NCBI GenBank assembly: GCA_004556565.1
Contig: SFGN01000097.1
Span: 1-7,266 of the forward strand
Origin: Lachnospiraceae bacterium
Lineage (GTDB): Bacteria > Bacillota_A > Clostridia > Lachnospirales > Lachnospiraceae
Reading direction: 5' to 3'
DNA: 7,266 bases
The notes under the pieces: generated by a model
The model's input: the letters and a program-made list of their open reading frames with translations, nothing else
What the model was told of the DNA's origin: nothing
Database searches by the model: none
Program-made: the position numbers and the translations under genes
In this document: piece by piece, positions 1-5,731 of the stretch
Layout: the number at the start of each line of letters is the position of its first letter
Numbering within the stretch: position 1 is the stretch's first letter

Positions 1-40
1 AGCATTAGCGCACACTAAACTATATATGAGGTGAGTTAAA

Positions 41-372
41 ATGAAGAATCCAGTTGATTCTTTTGCTGCTGCCCTCCGTGCTGCCCGAGCAAAGCGGCAC
101 CTTACCCAAAGGGCATTGGCAGATAATCTGCACATGAGCGTCCGCACCATCATTGAAAAATTGAACTTGGACGCAGCAACCCACGATTTGAAACGGTTGC
201 ATTGTTGGCAGAAGAATTGAATATCAGTCTGGATGCCATCGTATTTCCCGATACGGCAACTGCCACGGTATCAAAAAGCGTTACAGATTTCTTTGCGGGA
301 AAAAGTGAAGCGGAAATACAGAAGTACATTTCCCTCTGCCAGCAGGCAGATGCATTTAAGACTGACAAGTAA
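41..372 (+). pseudogene. Small XRE-family helix-turn-helix regulator, frameshifted
   Basis: A GAGGTGAG ribosome binding site (28-35) precedes the ATG at 41. The first frame reads as an XRE/HTH_3 DNA-binding domain: an N-terminal helix, then LTQRALADNLHMSVRTIIE covering the helix-turn-helix. It then loses sense and stops at 218-220 after 59 residues. The expected continuation, starting IELGRSNPRFETVALLAEE, lies in another frame from about 160 and runs to TAA at 370-372. The frames are joined if the A run at 156-160 had six A instead of five, so a one-base deletion there explains everything. The repaired protein would be about 110 residues, the size of a single-domain XRE repressor. It would have a short acidic and polar tail after the HTH and no second domain. 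Its target is unknown. Either the gene is dead or the deletion is a sequencing error in a homopolymer. Confidence 0.75.
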
Positions 373-410
373 AAGGCGACTGTTCGGAATAATCCGGCAG
401 CCGTCAAAGG

Positions 411-439
411 TTGAGCATAGAGGTATAATCCTTTATTAT
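411..439 (+). promoter_or_regulatory. Predicted promoter of the ISL3-family transposase
   Basis: TTGAGC (411-416) is followed, after a 17-bp spacer, by TATTAT (434-439). Each box is close to the housekeeping sigma consensus. A perfect TATAAT also occurs at 424-429 but has no good -35 box at the right distance. Transcription would start about 30 bp ahead of the ATG at 476. Confidence 0.5.
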
Positions 440-475
440 AAAAGCACCACCAATCACAACAAAGGAGAAATCTCT

Positions 476-1035
476 ATGCTCAATCAGGATTATACAGCAA
501 AACTTCTGAATTTGGAAGATGTAATAATCACAAATGTGGAAAATCTTGCGGAAGAACTCCACGTCTATATCGAGCTTCCCCGAAAAGAACATACTTGCCC
601 TGCCTGTGGCTCTGTCACAGACCGTGTACACGACTATCGGATGCAGACGGTCAAGGATATCCCACTAGCGCGAAACACCTTCCTGCACCTTCGCAAGCGC
701 CGCTATCGATGCGCCTGCGGCAAGCGTTTCTTTGAGGGCAACACGATCCTGCCCCGCTATTACCGCGTCACCAGCCGGCTGGTAGCCGAGGTCATCCGTG
801 CCTTTGAAAAGGTCGCGCCCGCCAAAGAGATCGGCTGCCGCTTCAACGTATCCGGTGCAACCGCCATGCGCTATTTCAGATGTGTAAACCACAAGCCCAA
901 AGAACTGCCGGAGGTAGTCTCGCTGGACGAGTTCAAGGGCAACTCCGGCGGTCAAAAGTACAACAGCATCGTTGCCGACCCGAAGAACCATAAAGTAATC
1001 GATATTCTTCCCAATCGCTATGAGAATGATTTAAT
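476..1035 (+). pseudogene. ISL3-family transposase, C-terminally truncated
   Basis: The ATG at 476 has AAAGGAG at 461-467, 8 bases upstream. The protein begins MLNQDYTAKLLNLEDV. It has the ISL3 N-terminal zinc-binding region, with CPAC and later CAC cysteine pairs around residues 40-82, followed by a conserved KRF. A helix-turn-helix-like region follows, and then VVSLDEFKGN, where D151 is the first catalytic Asp of the DDE domain. The similarity ends near the sequence ILPNRYENDLI (about residue 186). A full ISL3 transposase is roughly 400 residues or more, so the second Asp, the Glu and the C-terminal half are absent. The frame stays open through antisense merR sequence and stops at 1205-1207 inside the left end of the IS5 element. 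This would give a 243-residue chimera with a meaningless tail. It cannot be a functional transposase. Family assignment is confident. Confidence 0.85.
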
Positions 1036-1191
1036 AACATTCCAATCTTGTCCGTCTGCAAGTTGTTTTATCAATGCCTGCTTTGCTTGTAAGTCTGCAA
1101 TTTCAAGCTCTCTTTTGTTGAGAACATCATACATAGTTGACAGACCATCATTTTCTAAAACAGCTCGGATATCCGAAACGGATAAACCTAA
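1018..1191 (-). pseudogene. MerR-family regulator, 3' fragment
   Basis: On the - strand this fragment continues the MerR protein with GLSVSDIRAVLENDGLS, the second half of the winged-helix domain. A predicted dimerisation helix follows, containing KRELEIADLQAKQALIKQ. It ends ADGQDWNVIK, then a few codons and TAG at 1018-1020. The last codons and the stop come from ISL3-element DNA read backwards, so the natural C-terminus is missing. Joined to the 5' fragment at 2405-2570 it would encode only 111 residues. MerR proteins with this kind of QDWN segment normally continue into an effector-binding region, which is inference from family knowledge. Without it, ligand response would be lost even if the IS5 element left. 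The frame is continuous with the 5' fragment once the IS and one CTAA copy are removed. Confidence 0.82.
1188..1191. repeat. CTAA target-site duplication, left copy
   Basis: CTAA directly abuts the left end (GGAACC) of the IS5-group element. The same four bases abut the right end at 2405-2408. IS5-group elements duplicate a YTAR-like 4-bp target, and CTAA fits. Confidence 0.88.
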
Positions 1192-1208
1192 GGAACCTCT
1201 GATTTAAT
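1192..1208 (+). repeat. IS5-group left terminal inverted repeat
   Basis: GGAACCTCTGATTTAAT pairs with the right terminal repeat at 2388-2404, with 15 of 17 bases identical. It is the presumed transposase binding and cleavage site. Confidence 0.88.
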
Positions 1209-1234
1209 CCGCACTACCATAGAGGCTCAAAATA

Positions 1235-1243
1235 TGGTATAAT
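1235..1243 (+). promoter_or_regulatory. Extended -10 promoter of the IS5-group transposase
   Basis: TGGTATAAT (1235-1243) is a TGn extended -10 joined to a perfect TATAAT. At the -35 position there is only weak TACCAT (1215-1220, 17-bp spacer), as is usual for extended -10 promoters. It lies within the element, about 30 bp upstream of the transposase start. Confidence 0.5.
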
Positions 1244-1273
1244 AACGCCATCAAAGCAATGGTGGTGCAGGCA

Positions 1274-2257
1274 ATGAAACAAGAAACATTTACCGACATC
1301 GAATACAGCTTCCGCAAGAAGAAAACCAAGCGGGAAGAGTTTTTGGAAATCATGGACGAGATCATTCCCTGGGACGAGTGGGTTGGTGTCATCAAGCCCT
1401 ACTACCCCCAGGGAAAGCGTGGCCGTCCGCCTATGGGCATTGAGAAAATGCTGCGGATGTATCTGCTTCAGATCTGGTTCAACCTGTCGGACCCGGCCAC
1501 CGAGGATGCTATCTACGACAGCTATGCCATGCGGAAATTCACGGGCATTGACTTCATGACAGAGGCAGTGCCGGATGAAACAACGCTGTGCAATTTCCGC
1601 CATCTGCTGGAAGCACACGGTCTGAACAAGCTGTTTTTCGATGCCATCAACCGTGTAATGGTGCAAACCGGGCACATGATGAAGGGCGGCACCATTGTGG
1701 ATGCGACCATCATCAATGCTCCCAGTTCCACGAAAAATGCAGATAAAGCCCGTGACCCCGAAATGCACCAGACCAAAAAGGGGAATGAATATCGGTTTGG
1801 GATGAAATGCCACATCGGTGTGGACGCAGGCAGCGGGTTGGTGCATACCATTACGGTCACGGCGGCGAATGAGCACGATATCACACAGGCTGCTGCATTG
1901 ATTCGTGAAGATGATGAAGTGGTATATGGAGATTCCGGGTATCTGGGGATTCAGAAGCGCCCCGAAGTAACCAGCGACGAGCATTTGTCCAGCATTGACT
2001 ACCGCATTAACCGCCGTCCCGGGAAGTTGCCGCATGTTTCTGACAACGCAATCGACTGGGAGCGATATATTGAAAACCGCAAGTCCTATGTGCGCTGTAA
2101 GGTAGAGCACGCATTTCGGATCATCAAGTGTCAGTTCGGCTATAAGAAAACCGTGTATCGTGGACTGGCGAAAAACGAAAATCGTCTGTACGCCATGTTC
2201 GCCTGTGCAAATCTGTATGCGCTTGCCATCGCCGGACGAAAACTCTCTGCAACCTGA
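1274..2257 (+). CDS. IS5-family DDE transposase
   Basis: This enzyme cuts and joins the ends of its own element. The protein of 327 residues starts MKQETFTDIEYSFRKKKTK. An in-frame ATG at 1259 would add five residues. I prefer 1274 because IS5 relatives start with a similar M-x-Q-x-TF-x-D/E segment, although the ribosome binding site is weak for both. The N-terminal domain contains the family block IIPWDEW and, further on, GRPPMGIEKMLRMYLLQIWF with NLSD. The catalytic triad, numbered from 1274, is D143 (IVDATIINAPSSTKN), D220 (YGDSGYLG) and E278 (CKVEHAFRIIKCQFGY). The adjoining blocks RDPEMHQTKKGN and KCHIGVDA are also characteristic. Length is normal for the IS5 group and the frame is uninterrupted, so the gene looks intact. 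A 364-codon open frame on the opposite strand is a coding shadow. Confidence 0.95.
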   Translation: MKQETFTDIEYSFRKKKTKREEFLEIMDEIIPWDEWVGVIKPYYPQGKRGRPPMGIEKMLRMYLLQIWFNLSDPATEDAIYDSYAMRKFTGIDFMTEAVPDETTLCNFRHLLEAHGLNKLFFDAINRVMVQTGHMMKGGTIVDATIINAPSSTKNADKARDPEMHQTKKGNEYRFGMKCHIGVDAGSGLVHTITVTAANEHDITQAAALIREDDEVVYGDSGYLGIQKRPEVTSDEHLSSIDYRINRRPGKLPHVSDNAIDWERYIENRKSYVRCKVEHAFRIIKCQFGYKKTVYRGLAKNENRLYAMFACANLYALAIAGRKLSAT

Positions 2258-2260
2258 TAC

Positions 2261-2280
2261 AGGGGCAGTCTGCCCTTTTT
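2261..2280 (+). terminator. Rho-independent terminator of the IS5-group transposase
   Basis: Four bases after the TGA stop, GGGCA (2263-2267) and TGCCC (2271-2275) form a GC-rich stem with a 3-base loop, extendable outward by a G-U and an A-T pair. A run of T follows at 2276-2280. Confidence 0.75.
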
Positions 2281-2387
2281 CTGGAAATGGAGCAGAAAAG
2301 CAAAGCAATAGTGACTATTTTGCGCTGAAACCGCCTTAACTAAGCGGAAAAGTGGCTAATAACTCGGACAGGGACAGAATTAATGCC

Positions 2388-2404
2388 ATTTATTCAGAGG
2401 TTCC
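2388..2404 (-). repeat. IS5-group right terminal inverted repeat
   Basis: Read on the - strand it is GGAACCTCTGAATAAAT, matching the left terminus at 15 of 17 positions. It also adds Asn-Leu and a TGA stop (2394-2396) to the broken merR 5' fragment. Confidence 0.88.
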
Positions 2405-2408
2405 CTAA
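2405..2408. repeat. CTAA target-site duplication, right copy
   Basis: CTAA directly follows the right end (GGTTCC) of the element and matches the left copy at 1188-1191. It reads as part of the Gly-Leu-Gly codons of merR. Confidence 0.88.
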
Positions 2409-2570
2409 ACCTCGCAAGATCGAAATCCGTTTTAATTTTGATACATCCGTATCGGAAAAATAGCGATAACCGTTTTCTTTTACCGTCGGGTTTATCAAGC
2501 CCTGCTCACCATAGTATTCAATGGCTTTTTTGGTAAGATTACATTCTTTGCATACTTCATTTATATGCAT
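2405..2570 (-). pseudogene. MerR-family regulator, 5' fragment (interrupted by the IS5-group element)
   Basis: The start is ATG at 2568-2570, with GGAGGTGG on the - strand about 5-8 bases upstream. An in-frame GTG at 2583-2585 lies within that ribosome binding site and is unlikely to be used. The 55 intact codons give the MerR helix-turn-helix and wing: MHINEVCKECNLTKKAIEYY, then GEQGLINPTV, then NGYRYFSDTDVSKLKRISIL. The element enters at codon 56, after RGL. The truncated frame would make 58 residues, ending at TGA 2394-2396. Such a piece holds most of the DNA-binding domain but no dimerisation helix, so it is unlikely to bind DNA stably. The fragment at 1018-1191 carries the continuation. 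The intact regulator probably controlled its own promoter and perhaps a neighbouring transporter. Confidence 0.88.
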
Positions 2571-2589
2571 TACAACCACCTCCACCTAT

Positions 2590-2620
2590 ATGGTAAGCTA
2601 ACCTCCAAGGGAAGAGTCAA
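2590..2620 (-). promoter_or_regulatory. merR promoter with a 19-bp MerR-type spacer
   Basis: On the - strand TTGACT (2615-2620) and TACCAT (2590-2595) are 19 bp apart instead of the usual 17. Lengthened spacers of 19-20 bp are the hallmark of promoters that MerR proteins activate by twisting the DNA. The spacer contains an imperfect dyad, with CTTCCC facing GGAGG, where a regulator dimer could sit. The A-rich tract upstream (2621-2660) could act as an UP element. The arrangement implies autoregulation of the merR gene, which is now broken. Confidence 0.6.
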
Positions 2621-2901
2621 TAGGTTTTTCAAAACTTTTTTCGATTTTTTTGATTTTTTCATAAACCAACAGTCTATCCTAAAAATTATACCGAGGCACA
2701 TCCTTATATTCTTCAGGTACTCCATCGTCGAAGCTGCCAAGCGTTTTGATCTTTACCCTTTTTGTTTTTTCTCTTTCATCTTTCTGTTGATTTTATTAGT
2801 CTGCAGTCTGAAACCGATCAGTCTGTCGTCGGCTCAGAAAATTGAGTAAGCGAGGGTGTTACAGCCTACGCATATTAACATTTGCAATTTACAGTGTTAA
2901 C
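2621..2901. other. Gene-poor spacer between merR promoter and ABC operon, with a possible gene remnant
   Basis: No convincing gene is seen. On the - strand an open frame from 2792 to TAG at 2679-2681 has no ATG, GTG or TTG start. Its last residues look coding: GSFDDGVPEEYKDVPRYNF. A nearby out-of-frame ATG (2777-2779) begins MKEKKQKG and stops. A one-base shift would join it to that tail, giving a product of about 34 residues. I do not recognise the family. The sequence AGTCTG occurs three times (2798, 2805, 2820). Two TAA codons in the same frame (2793-2798) close off an upstream frame. This may be the degraded end of a former gene. T tracts at 2633-2660 are AT-rich upstream DNA of the merR promoter. 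Confidence 0.4.
2875..2900 (-). repeat. Inverted repeat just past the end of the ABC operon
   Basis: TTAACATT (2875-2882) and AGTGTTAA (2893-2900) can form an 8-bp stem with one G-T pair and a 10-base loop, immediately after the TAG at 2902-2904. It could weakly terminate or stabilise the operon transcript. No T run follows on the - strand, so it is not a canonical terminator. Confidence 0.3.
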
Positions 2902-3597
2902 CTAAAGTATACTGCTCTTTTTGGTTTCCGAAATACAGCCACCTATCATTTGAAAAATCCTGTCACAGCGTTCAGCAATAGATAGATCGTGCGTAACGAT
3001 AATAAGTGCCTTTCCATTCTCTTTGCATAGTTGCATGAGAATATCCATTACTTTGGTTTTATTTGCCGAATCTAACGATCCTGTTGGCTCATCAGCAAGA
3101 ATAATTGGCTGATCGCAGACGATTGCGCGGGCAATCGCTACACGCTGTCTTTCGCCGCCAGATAATCTGCCCGCTTTGCGATTTAACTTATCCGATATAT
3201 CAAGTTTCTGTGCAATTTCCCAGATTCGTGTCTTATGCTCTCTGCGTTTGATTTGCTTGTTATAAAGCAAAGGGATTCTGATATTATGATATACAGTTTC
3301 GTCGTCTAATAAAGCAAAGTCCTGTACAATGTAGCCAAATGAAGCGTTCCGAAACATACTGCATCGTCTGTCGTTCATATTTAGGACTTCCTTTCCATCC
3401 ACAGTGACGCTCCCGGAATCCGGCTTCAATATCAAACCGATGATATTTATAAGCGTAGACTTACCACTGCCAGAAGGTCCTACAATAGCGATTGCTTCGC
3501 CACTGGCTACTGACAGATCAACATGGTTTACTGCCCTGACCGTATAGTGATTGGTTTCGTAGTTCTTGCAGACTTGCGTAACAGTTATTTCCGGCAT
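2902..3597 (-). CDS. ABC transporter ATP-binding protein, MacB/LolD type
   Basis: This is the cytoplasmic ATPase that should power the two permeases encoded upstream in the operon. It has 231 residues, one nucleotide-binding domain and the complete motif set: Walker A GPSGSGKST (40-48), Q-loop Q92 in IVQDF, signature LSGGE (145-149), Walker B IILADE with catalytic E170, D-loop SLD (174-176) and switch histidine H203 in VTHD. Length and the LADEPTGSLD wording fit the MacB/LolD/FtsE group, which works with FtsX-like permeases. That group drives lipoprotein or peptide handling, antimicrobial-peptide resistance or mechanotransmission rather than nutrient uptake. The ATG (3595-3597) lies 3 bp after the stop of the preceding permease. 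Its ribosome binding site AGGAGGG is embedded in the end of that gene, so translation is coupled. It is the last gene of the operon. Confidence 0.95.
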   Translation of the reverse strand: MPEITVTQVCKNYETNHYTVRAVNHVDLSVASGEAIAIVGPSGSGKSTLINIIGLILKPDSGSVTVDGKEVLNMNDRRCSMFRNASFGYIVQDFALLDDETVYHNIRIPLLYNKQIKRREHKTRIWEIAQKLDISDKLNRKAGRLSGGERQRVAIARAIVCDQPIILADEPTGSLDSANKTKVMDILMQLCKENGKALIIVTHDLSIAERCDRIFQMIGGCISETKKSSIL

Positions 3598-3600
3598 TAT

Positions 3601-4728
3601 TTATTCCCTCCTTAATCCCTGTGAAAACTCAGAAACAAAGATTTTTTGTACAATAATTGTGATGAAGAATGTAGTGCATATGGTCACTGTGAACACAATT
3701 AAAATATTCAAAGGCGATGCCAGCTTATTTAATGACATAATTAAAAGAGTACCAAAGAATGGGATTGCGTGATACCCCAGCACAAATAGATACATTCTGG
3801 CAAAGATAAACAACTGCGTCGCTCCAAACAGGTGATGGATTGCGTATTCTGAAACCCTACGTCTTAGTATCCGATAGGAATTCAGTAGCAAGGCGCTAAA
3901 TAGTACGATAGAAGCCATGATGTAAAATAGAAGATAGGCTTGGTGCGTTCTGGTGCTACCTGCTGCCGTAAGTGTCAGATAGCTTTCAATTGGTTGGATC
4001 TCTGCGTATGCGGAAAAGTTTTGATACAGAAACGTTCTGACATTGATAATGTCCTGCTCCGTTGGTGTAGCGATAATTAAACGGTCTATAAATATATCTG
4101 CTGTTAATTCAGGAAAAGCTGCAAGTATATACTCATACGATGGCATAAAGAGGTAAAGCGTTTCCGTTAGATTTTCTGATGAAGGGGGAATATAGTTCAA
4201 TGGATGGTAGATGTCCATATTAGTTGGAACAACATTTATGGTATATTCAAAATCGCCAATGCGGAGTGTGCTACCTGCGTCCTCGGCGCAGTCCGGCGAA
4301 ACCGCAATGACTGGGGTATCAAAATTAGTCTGGATAGGAAATGCAGTTAAATAATTATAGGAACCCACATAAATAACCACCTGCTTATAGCCATACGTGC
4401 CACCAAGCATAGCAAGACTACCAACATTTTTGTTTTCGTCAAGCATCTCTGCAAAGTTCTGCTTGATAGTATTAACATTGACAGACCGCTGTGTTTGTGC
4501 AAGTCTTTCTGGATCAGAGGTTCTCAGAAAGTTTGTATCTTTTACCTGCACCATACTTACATTGTTTTTTGTAAAGCGCTGAATTGCGTCATTCTGTGAA
4601 TTAACATACTGATAGCTTAGTCCAATCAGAATAAAAGCCATAATTGCCATTGCAGTCAGAAAACCATAAAAAATGACCCATCCGGCTTCCTTAATCAAAT
4701 CCCTAAAAACTTGTTTTATCAGTATCAT
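3601..4728 (-). CDS. FtsX/MacB-like ABC permease subunit, second of the pair
   Basis: The 375-residue membrane protein has one N-terminal TM helix (about 16-38), a large external domain (about 40-262) and three C-terminal TM helices (about 264-286, 305-333, 340-362). This is the four-TM layout of FtsX/MacB permeases. Between TM2 and TM3 is a basic cytoplasmic loop, RRRVSEYAIHHLFGAT, matching the coupling-helix pattern (arginine-rich, then a leucine/glycine-ala-thr segment) through which the ATPase acts. It starts at ATG 4726-4728, one base after the TGA of the preceding permease, with a GGGGAGAAAG ribosome binding site in that gene's end. It likely pairs with that permease as a heterodimer. 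I cannot place the external domain in a known family. Single-chain relatives with two such halves exist among bacteriocin-associated membrane proteins (DUF1430-like), but that link is inference. Confidence 0.82.
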   Translation of the reverse strand: MILIKQVFRDLIKEAGWVIFYGFLTAMAIMAFILIGLSYQYVNSQNDAIQRFTKNNVSMVQVKDTNFLRTSDPERLAQTQRSVNVNTIKQNFAEMLDENKNVGSLAMLGGTYGYKQVVIYVGSYNYLTAFPIQTNFDTPVIAVSPDCAEDAGSTLRIGDFEYTINVVPTNMDIYHPLNYIPPSSENLTETLYLFMPSYEYILAAFPELTADIFIDRLIIATPTEQDIINVRTFLYQNFSAYAEIQPIESYLTLTAAGSTRTHQAYLLFYIMASIVLFSALLLNSYRILRRRVSEYAIHHLFGATQLFIFARMYLFVLGYHAIPFFGTLLIMSLNKLASPLNILIVFTVTICTTFFITIIVQKIFVSEFSQGLRRE

Positions 4729-4729
4729 A

Positions 4730-5731
4730 TCACTTTCTCCCCATATTGAATCGCTTGATGATTCTATAATAACCTGTCCAATTTATTATCAAAGAGAACG
4801 AAATAAACCCCACAGTTATGCCAGTAGTTAAGAGCCTTAAATCGCTATCTTGCATATATGTGAGCCCTTGATGCAGAATTACACCAAATAGAAACGCTGC
4901 GATCATGGAAATACCGACAGATGCAATGGAACAAATAAGGAAAAGATGGGTTTTGGATAGTCCGAACATATGATATATCCAAATGCGACGGACATTTTCT
5001 TTGTAAAGCGCCAGAACCATATAAGAAAAGCAAAAGATCAAGCCAATCATAGCAAATGTAACTGCCCGTGATAAAAAGCTGTCTGTCAAAAGTTTCGCTA
5101 CCAATTCAGGAATACTTAACTGCTGTCTCTGATCGATAATCATATAGCCATTGCTTTCAAATAGTTCTATCAATCTGCTCATATCGTTGCTGTCAGTGAA
5201 GTACATCCCGTCACTCTGCGTAGCCATCGACAGTGGGTATAGAAAGCCGGCATTTAATATGACAGCAGGCGTATCTTCTTCTTGATAAACACCCAACACA
5301 GGAAGATCCAAAGTCTCCGGCAGAAATCGTCCGTCACTCACATAGGCTTTTGCAAAGGCAGCATCCATTGAAATAAATACCCCTTCCTCATTACGCGGGA
5401 ATGAGAGTCCAAGTGATTCTAACATCCAATTTGAGCCAGCAAATATCCCGCAGCCCGCAGAAAAAGCATTTTTGTATATAATGGTTGCCTCAGTGTCTAA
5501 AGCCCATCTCTCAATTAGTGCATACATTTCTTTAGCGGATGTTGCCGAACTTGGCGTTCCAGTATCCTCTTCTGGATGAACGTATACTCGGGAGGCATCT
5601 GCAACGGTAAATGATTGAAGCCCATGCGTGGGATTGAAGTAATAATCAGAATAGATGATAGAGATGCCCAACCCTATGCTTACAAGAATTAGAATGGAAC
5701 ATATAACAACAATGCAGTTCTTTGTTTTCAT
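4730..5731 (-). CDS. FtsX/MacB-like ABC permease subunit, first of the pair
   Basis: The 333-residue protein starts at ATG 5729-5731 (MKTKNCIVVI), with GGAGGG about 7 bases upstream. The frame is open for another 23 codons, but those overlap the anti-sigma gene and end in its ribosome binding site. The ATG overlaps the anti-sigma stop as ATGA (4 bp), a classic coupled junction. Topology is TM1 at about 6-27, an external domain at 28-220 and TM helices near 222-243, 260-285 and 299-321. The coupling loop ENVRRIWIYHMFGLSKTHLF lies between TM2 and TM3 and mirrors the loop of the partner permease (IHHLFGAT). Two cysteines (C11 in the first TM and C94 externally) are not paired in an obvious way. 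The protein probably forms the pore or lever complex with the 3601-4728 product and the ATPase at 2902-3597. Substrate is unknown. Confidence 0.82.
   Translation of the reverse strand: MKTKNCIVVICSILILVSIGLGISIIYSDYYFNPTHGLQSFTVADASRVYVHPEEDTGTPSSATSAKEMYALIERWALDTEATIIYKNAFSAGCGIFAGSNWMLESLGLSFPRNEEGVFISMDAAFAKAYVSDGRFLPETLDLPVLGVYQEEDTPAVILNAGFLYPLSMATQSDGMYFTDSNDMSRLIELFESNGYMIIDQRQQLSIPELVAKLLTDSFLSRAVTFAMIGLIFCFSYMVLALYKENVRRIWIYHMFGLSKTHLFLICSIASVGISMIAAFLFGVILHQGLTYMQDSDLRLLTTGITVGFISFSLIINWTGYYRIIKRFNMGRK

Larger units (their letters stand above)
375..1035 (+). mobile_element. ISL3-family insertion sequence remnant, right part missing
   Basis: The unit begins just after the XRE stop codon. 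The likely left end is near GGCGACTGTTCGG at 375-387, a guess because no matching right inverted repeat exists in the window. It carries a promoter, a ribosome binding site and the first 185 or so codons of an ISL3-type transposase. ISL3-like sequence stops at about 1030-1037, where antisense merR sequence starts. No target duplication can be identified because the right end is lost. The element cannot move on its own. The exact left boundary is uncertain by tens of bases. Confidence 0.6.
1192..2404 (+). mobile_element. Complete IS5-group insertion sequence, 1213 bp, inserted in merR
   Basis: The left end GGAACCTCTGATTTAAT (1192-1208) and the reversed right end GGAACCTCTGAATAAAT (2388-2404) match at 15 of 17 positions, the first 11 perfectly. 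CTAA flanks both ends as a target duplication. Inside are an extended -10 promoter, one intact IS5-type DDE transposase and a rho-independent terminator. The element therefore looks complete and possibly active. The ends supply stop codons to both interrupted frames: TAA at 1205-1207 for the ISL3 chimera and TGA at 2394-2396 for the merR 5' fragment. The intact ends, duplication and coding frame suggest a fairly recent insertion. Confidence 0.93.

Noticed and set aside
233..475. Upstream extension of the ISL3 transposase frame to an ATG at 233
   Set aside because: The extension is the wrong frame of the XRE gene plus the ISL3 left end. The ATG at 476 has a strong ribosome binding site and matches the ISL3 protein start.
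665..991. 108-codon open frame on the - strand
   Set aside because: It is opposite the conserved part of the ISL3 transposase and has no family features.
1214..2308. 364-codon open frame on the - strand across the IS5-group element
   Set aside because: It lies exactly antisense to a clearly conserved DDE transposase, has no ribosome binding site, and its protein has low-complexity His/Cys-rich wording typical of a codon-bias shadow.
2331..2347. Small hairpin CCGC...GCGG near the right end of the IS5-group element
   Set aside because: The loop is very short, there is a bulge and no T run follows. It may be incidental sub-terminal structure, and the better terminator is at 2261-2280.
2798..2825. 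Three copies of AGTCTG suggesting a binding-site array
   Set aside because: The copies are only 6 bases each with uneven spacing (7 and 15), so chance is a sufficient explanation. No CRISPR-like or iteron-like regularity is present.
2565..2849. 94-codon open frame on the + strand, Phe-rich and seemingly membrane-like
   Set aside because: It is the complement of A-rich promoter DNA and the merR start. Its hydrophobicity comes from T tracts, and there is no ribosome binding site.
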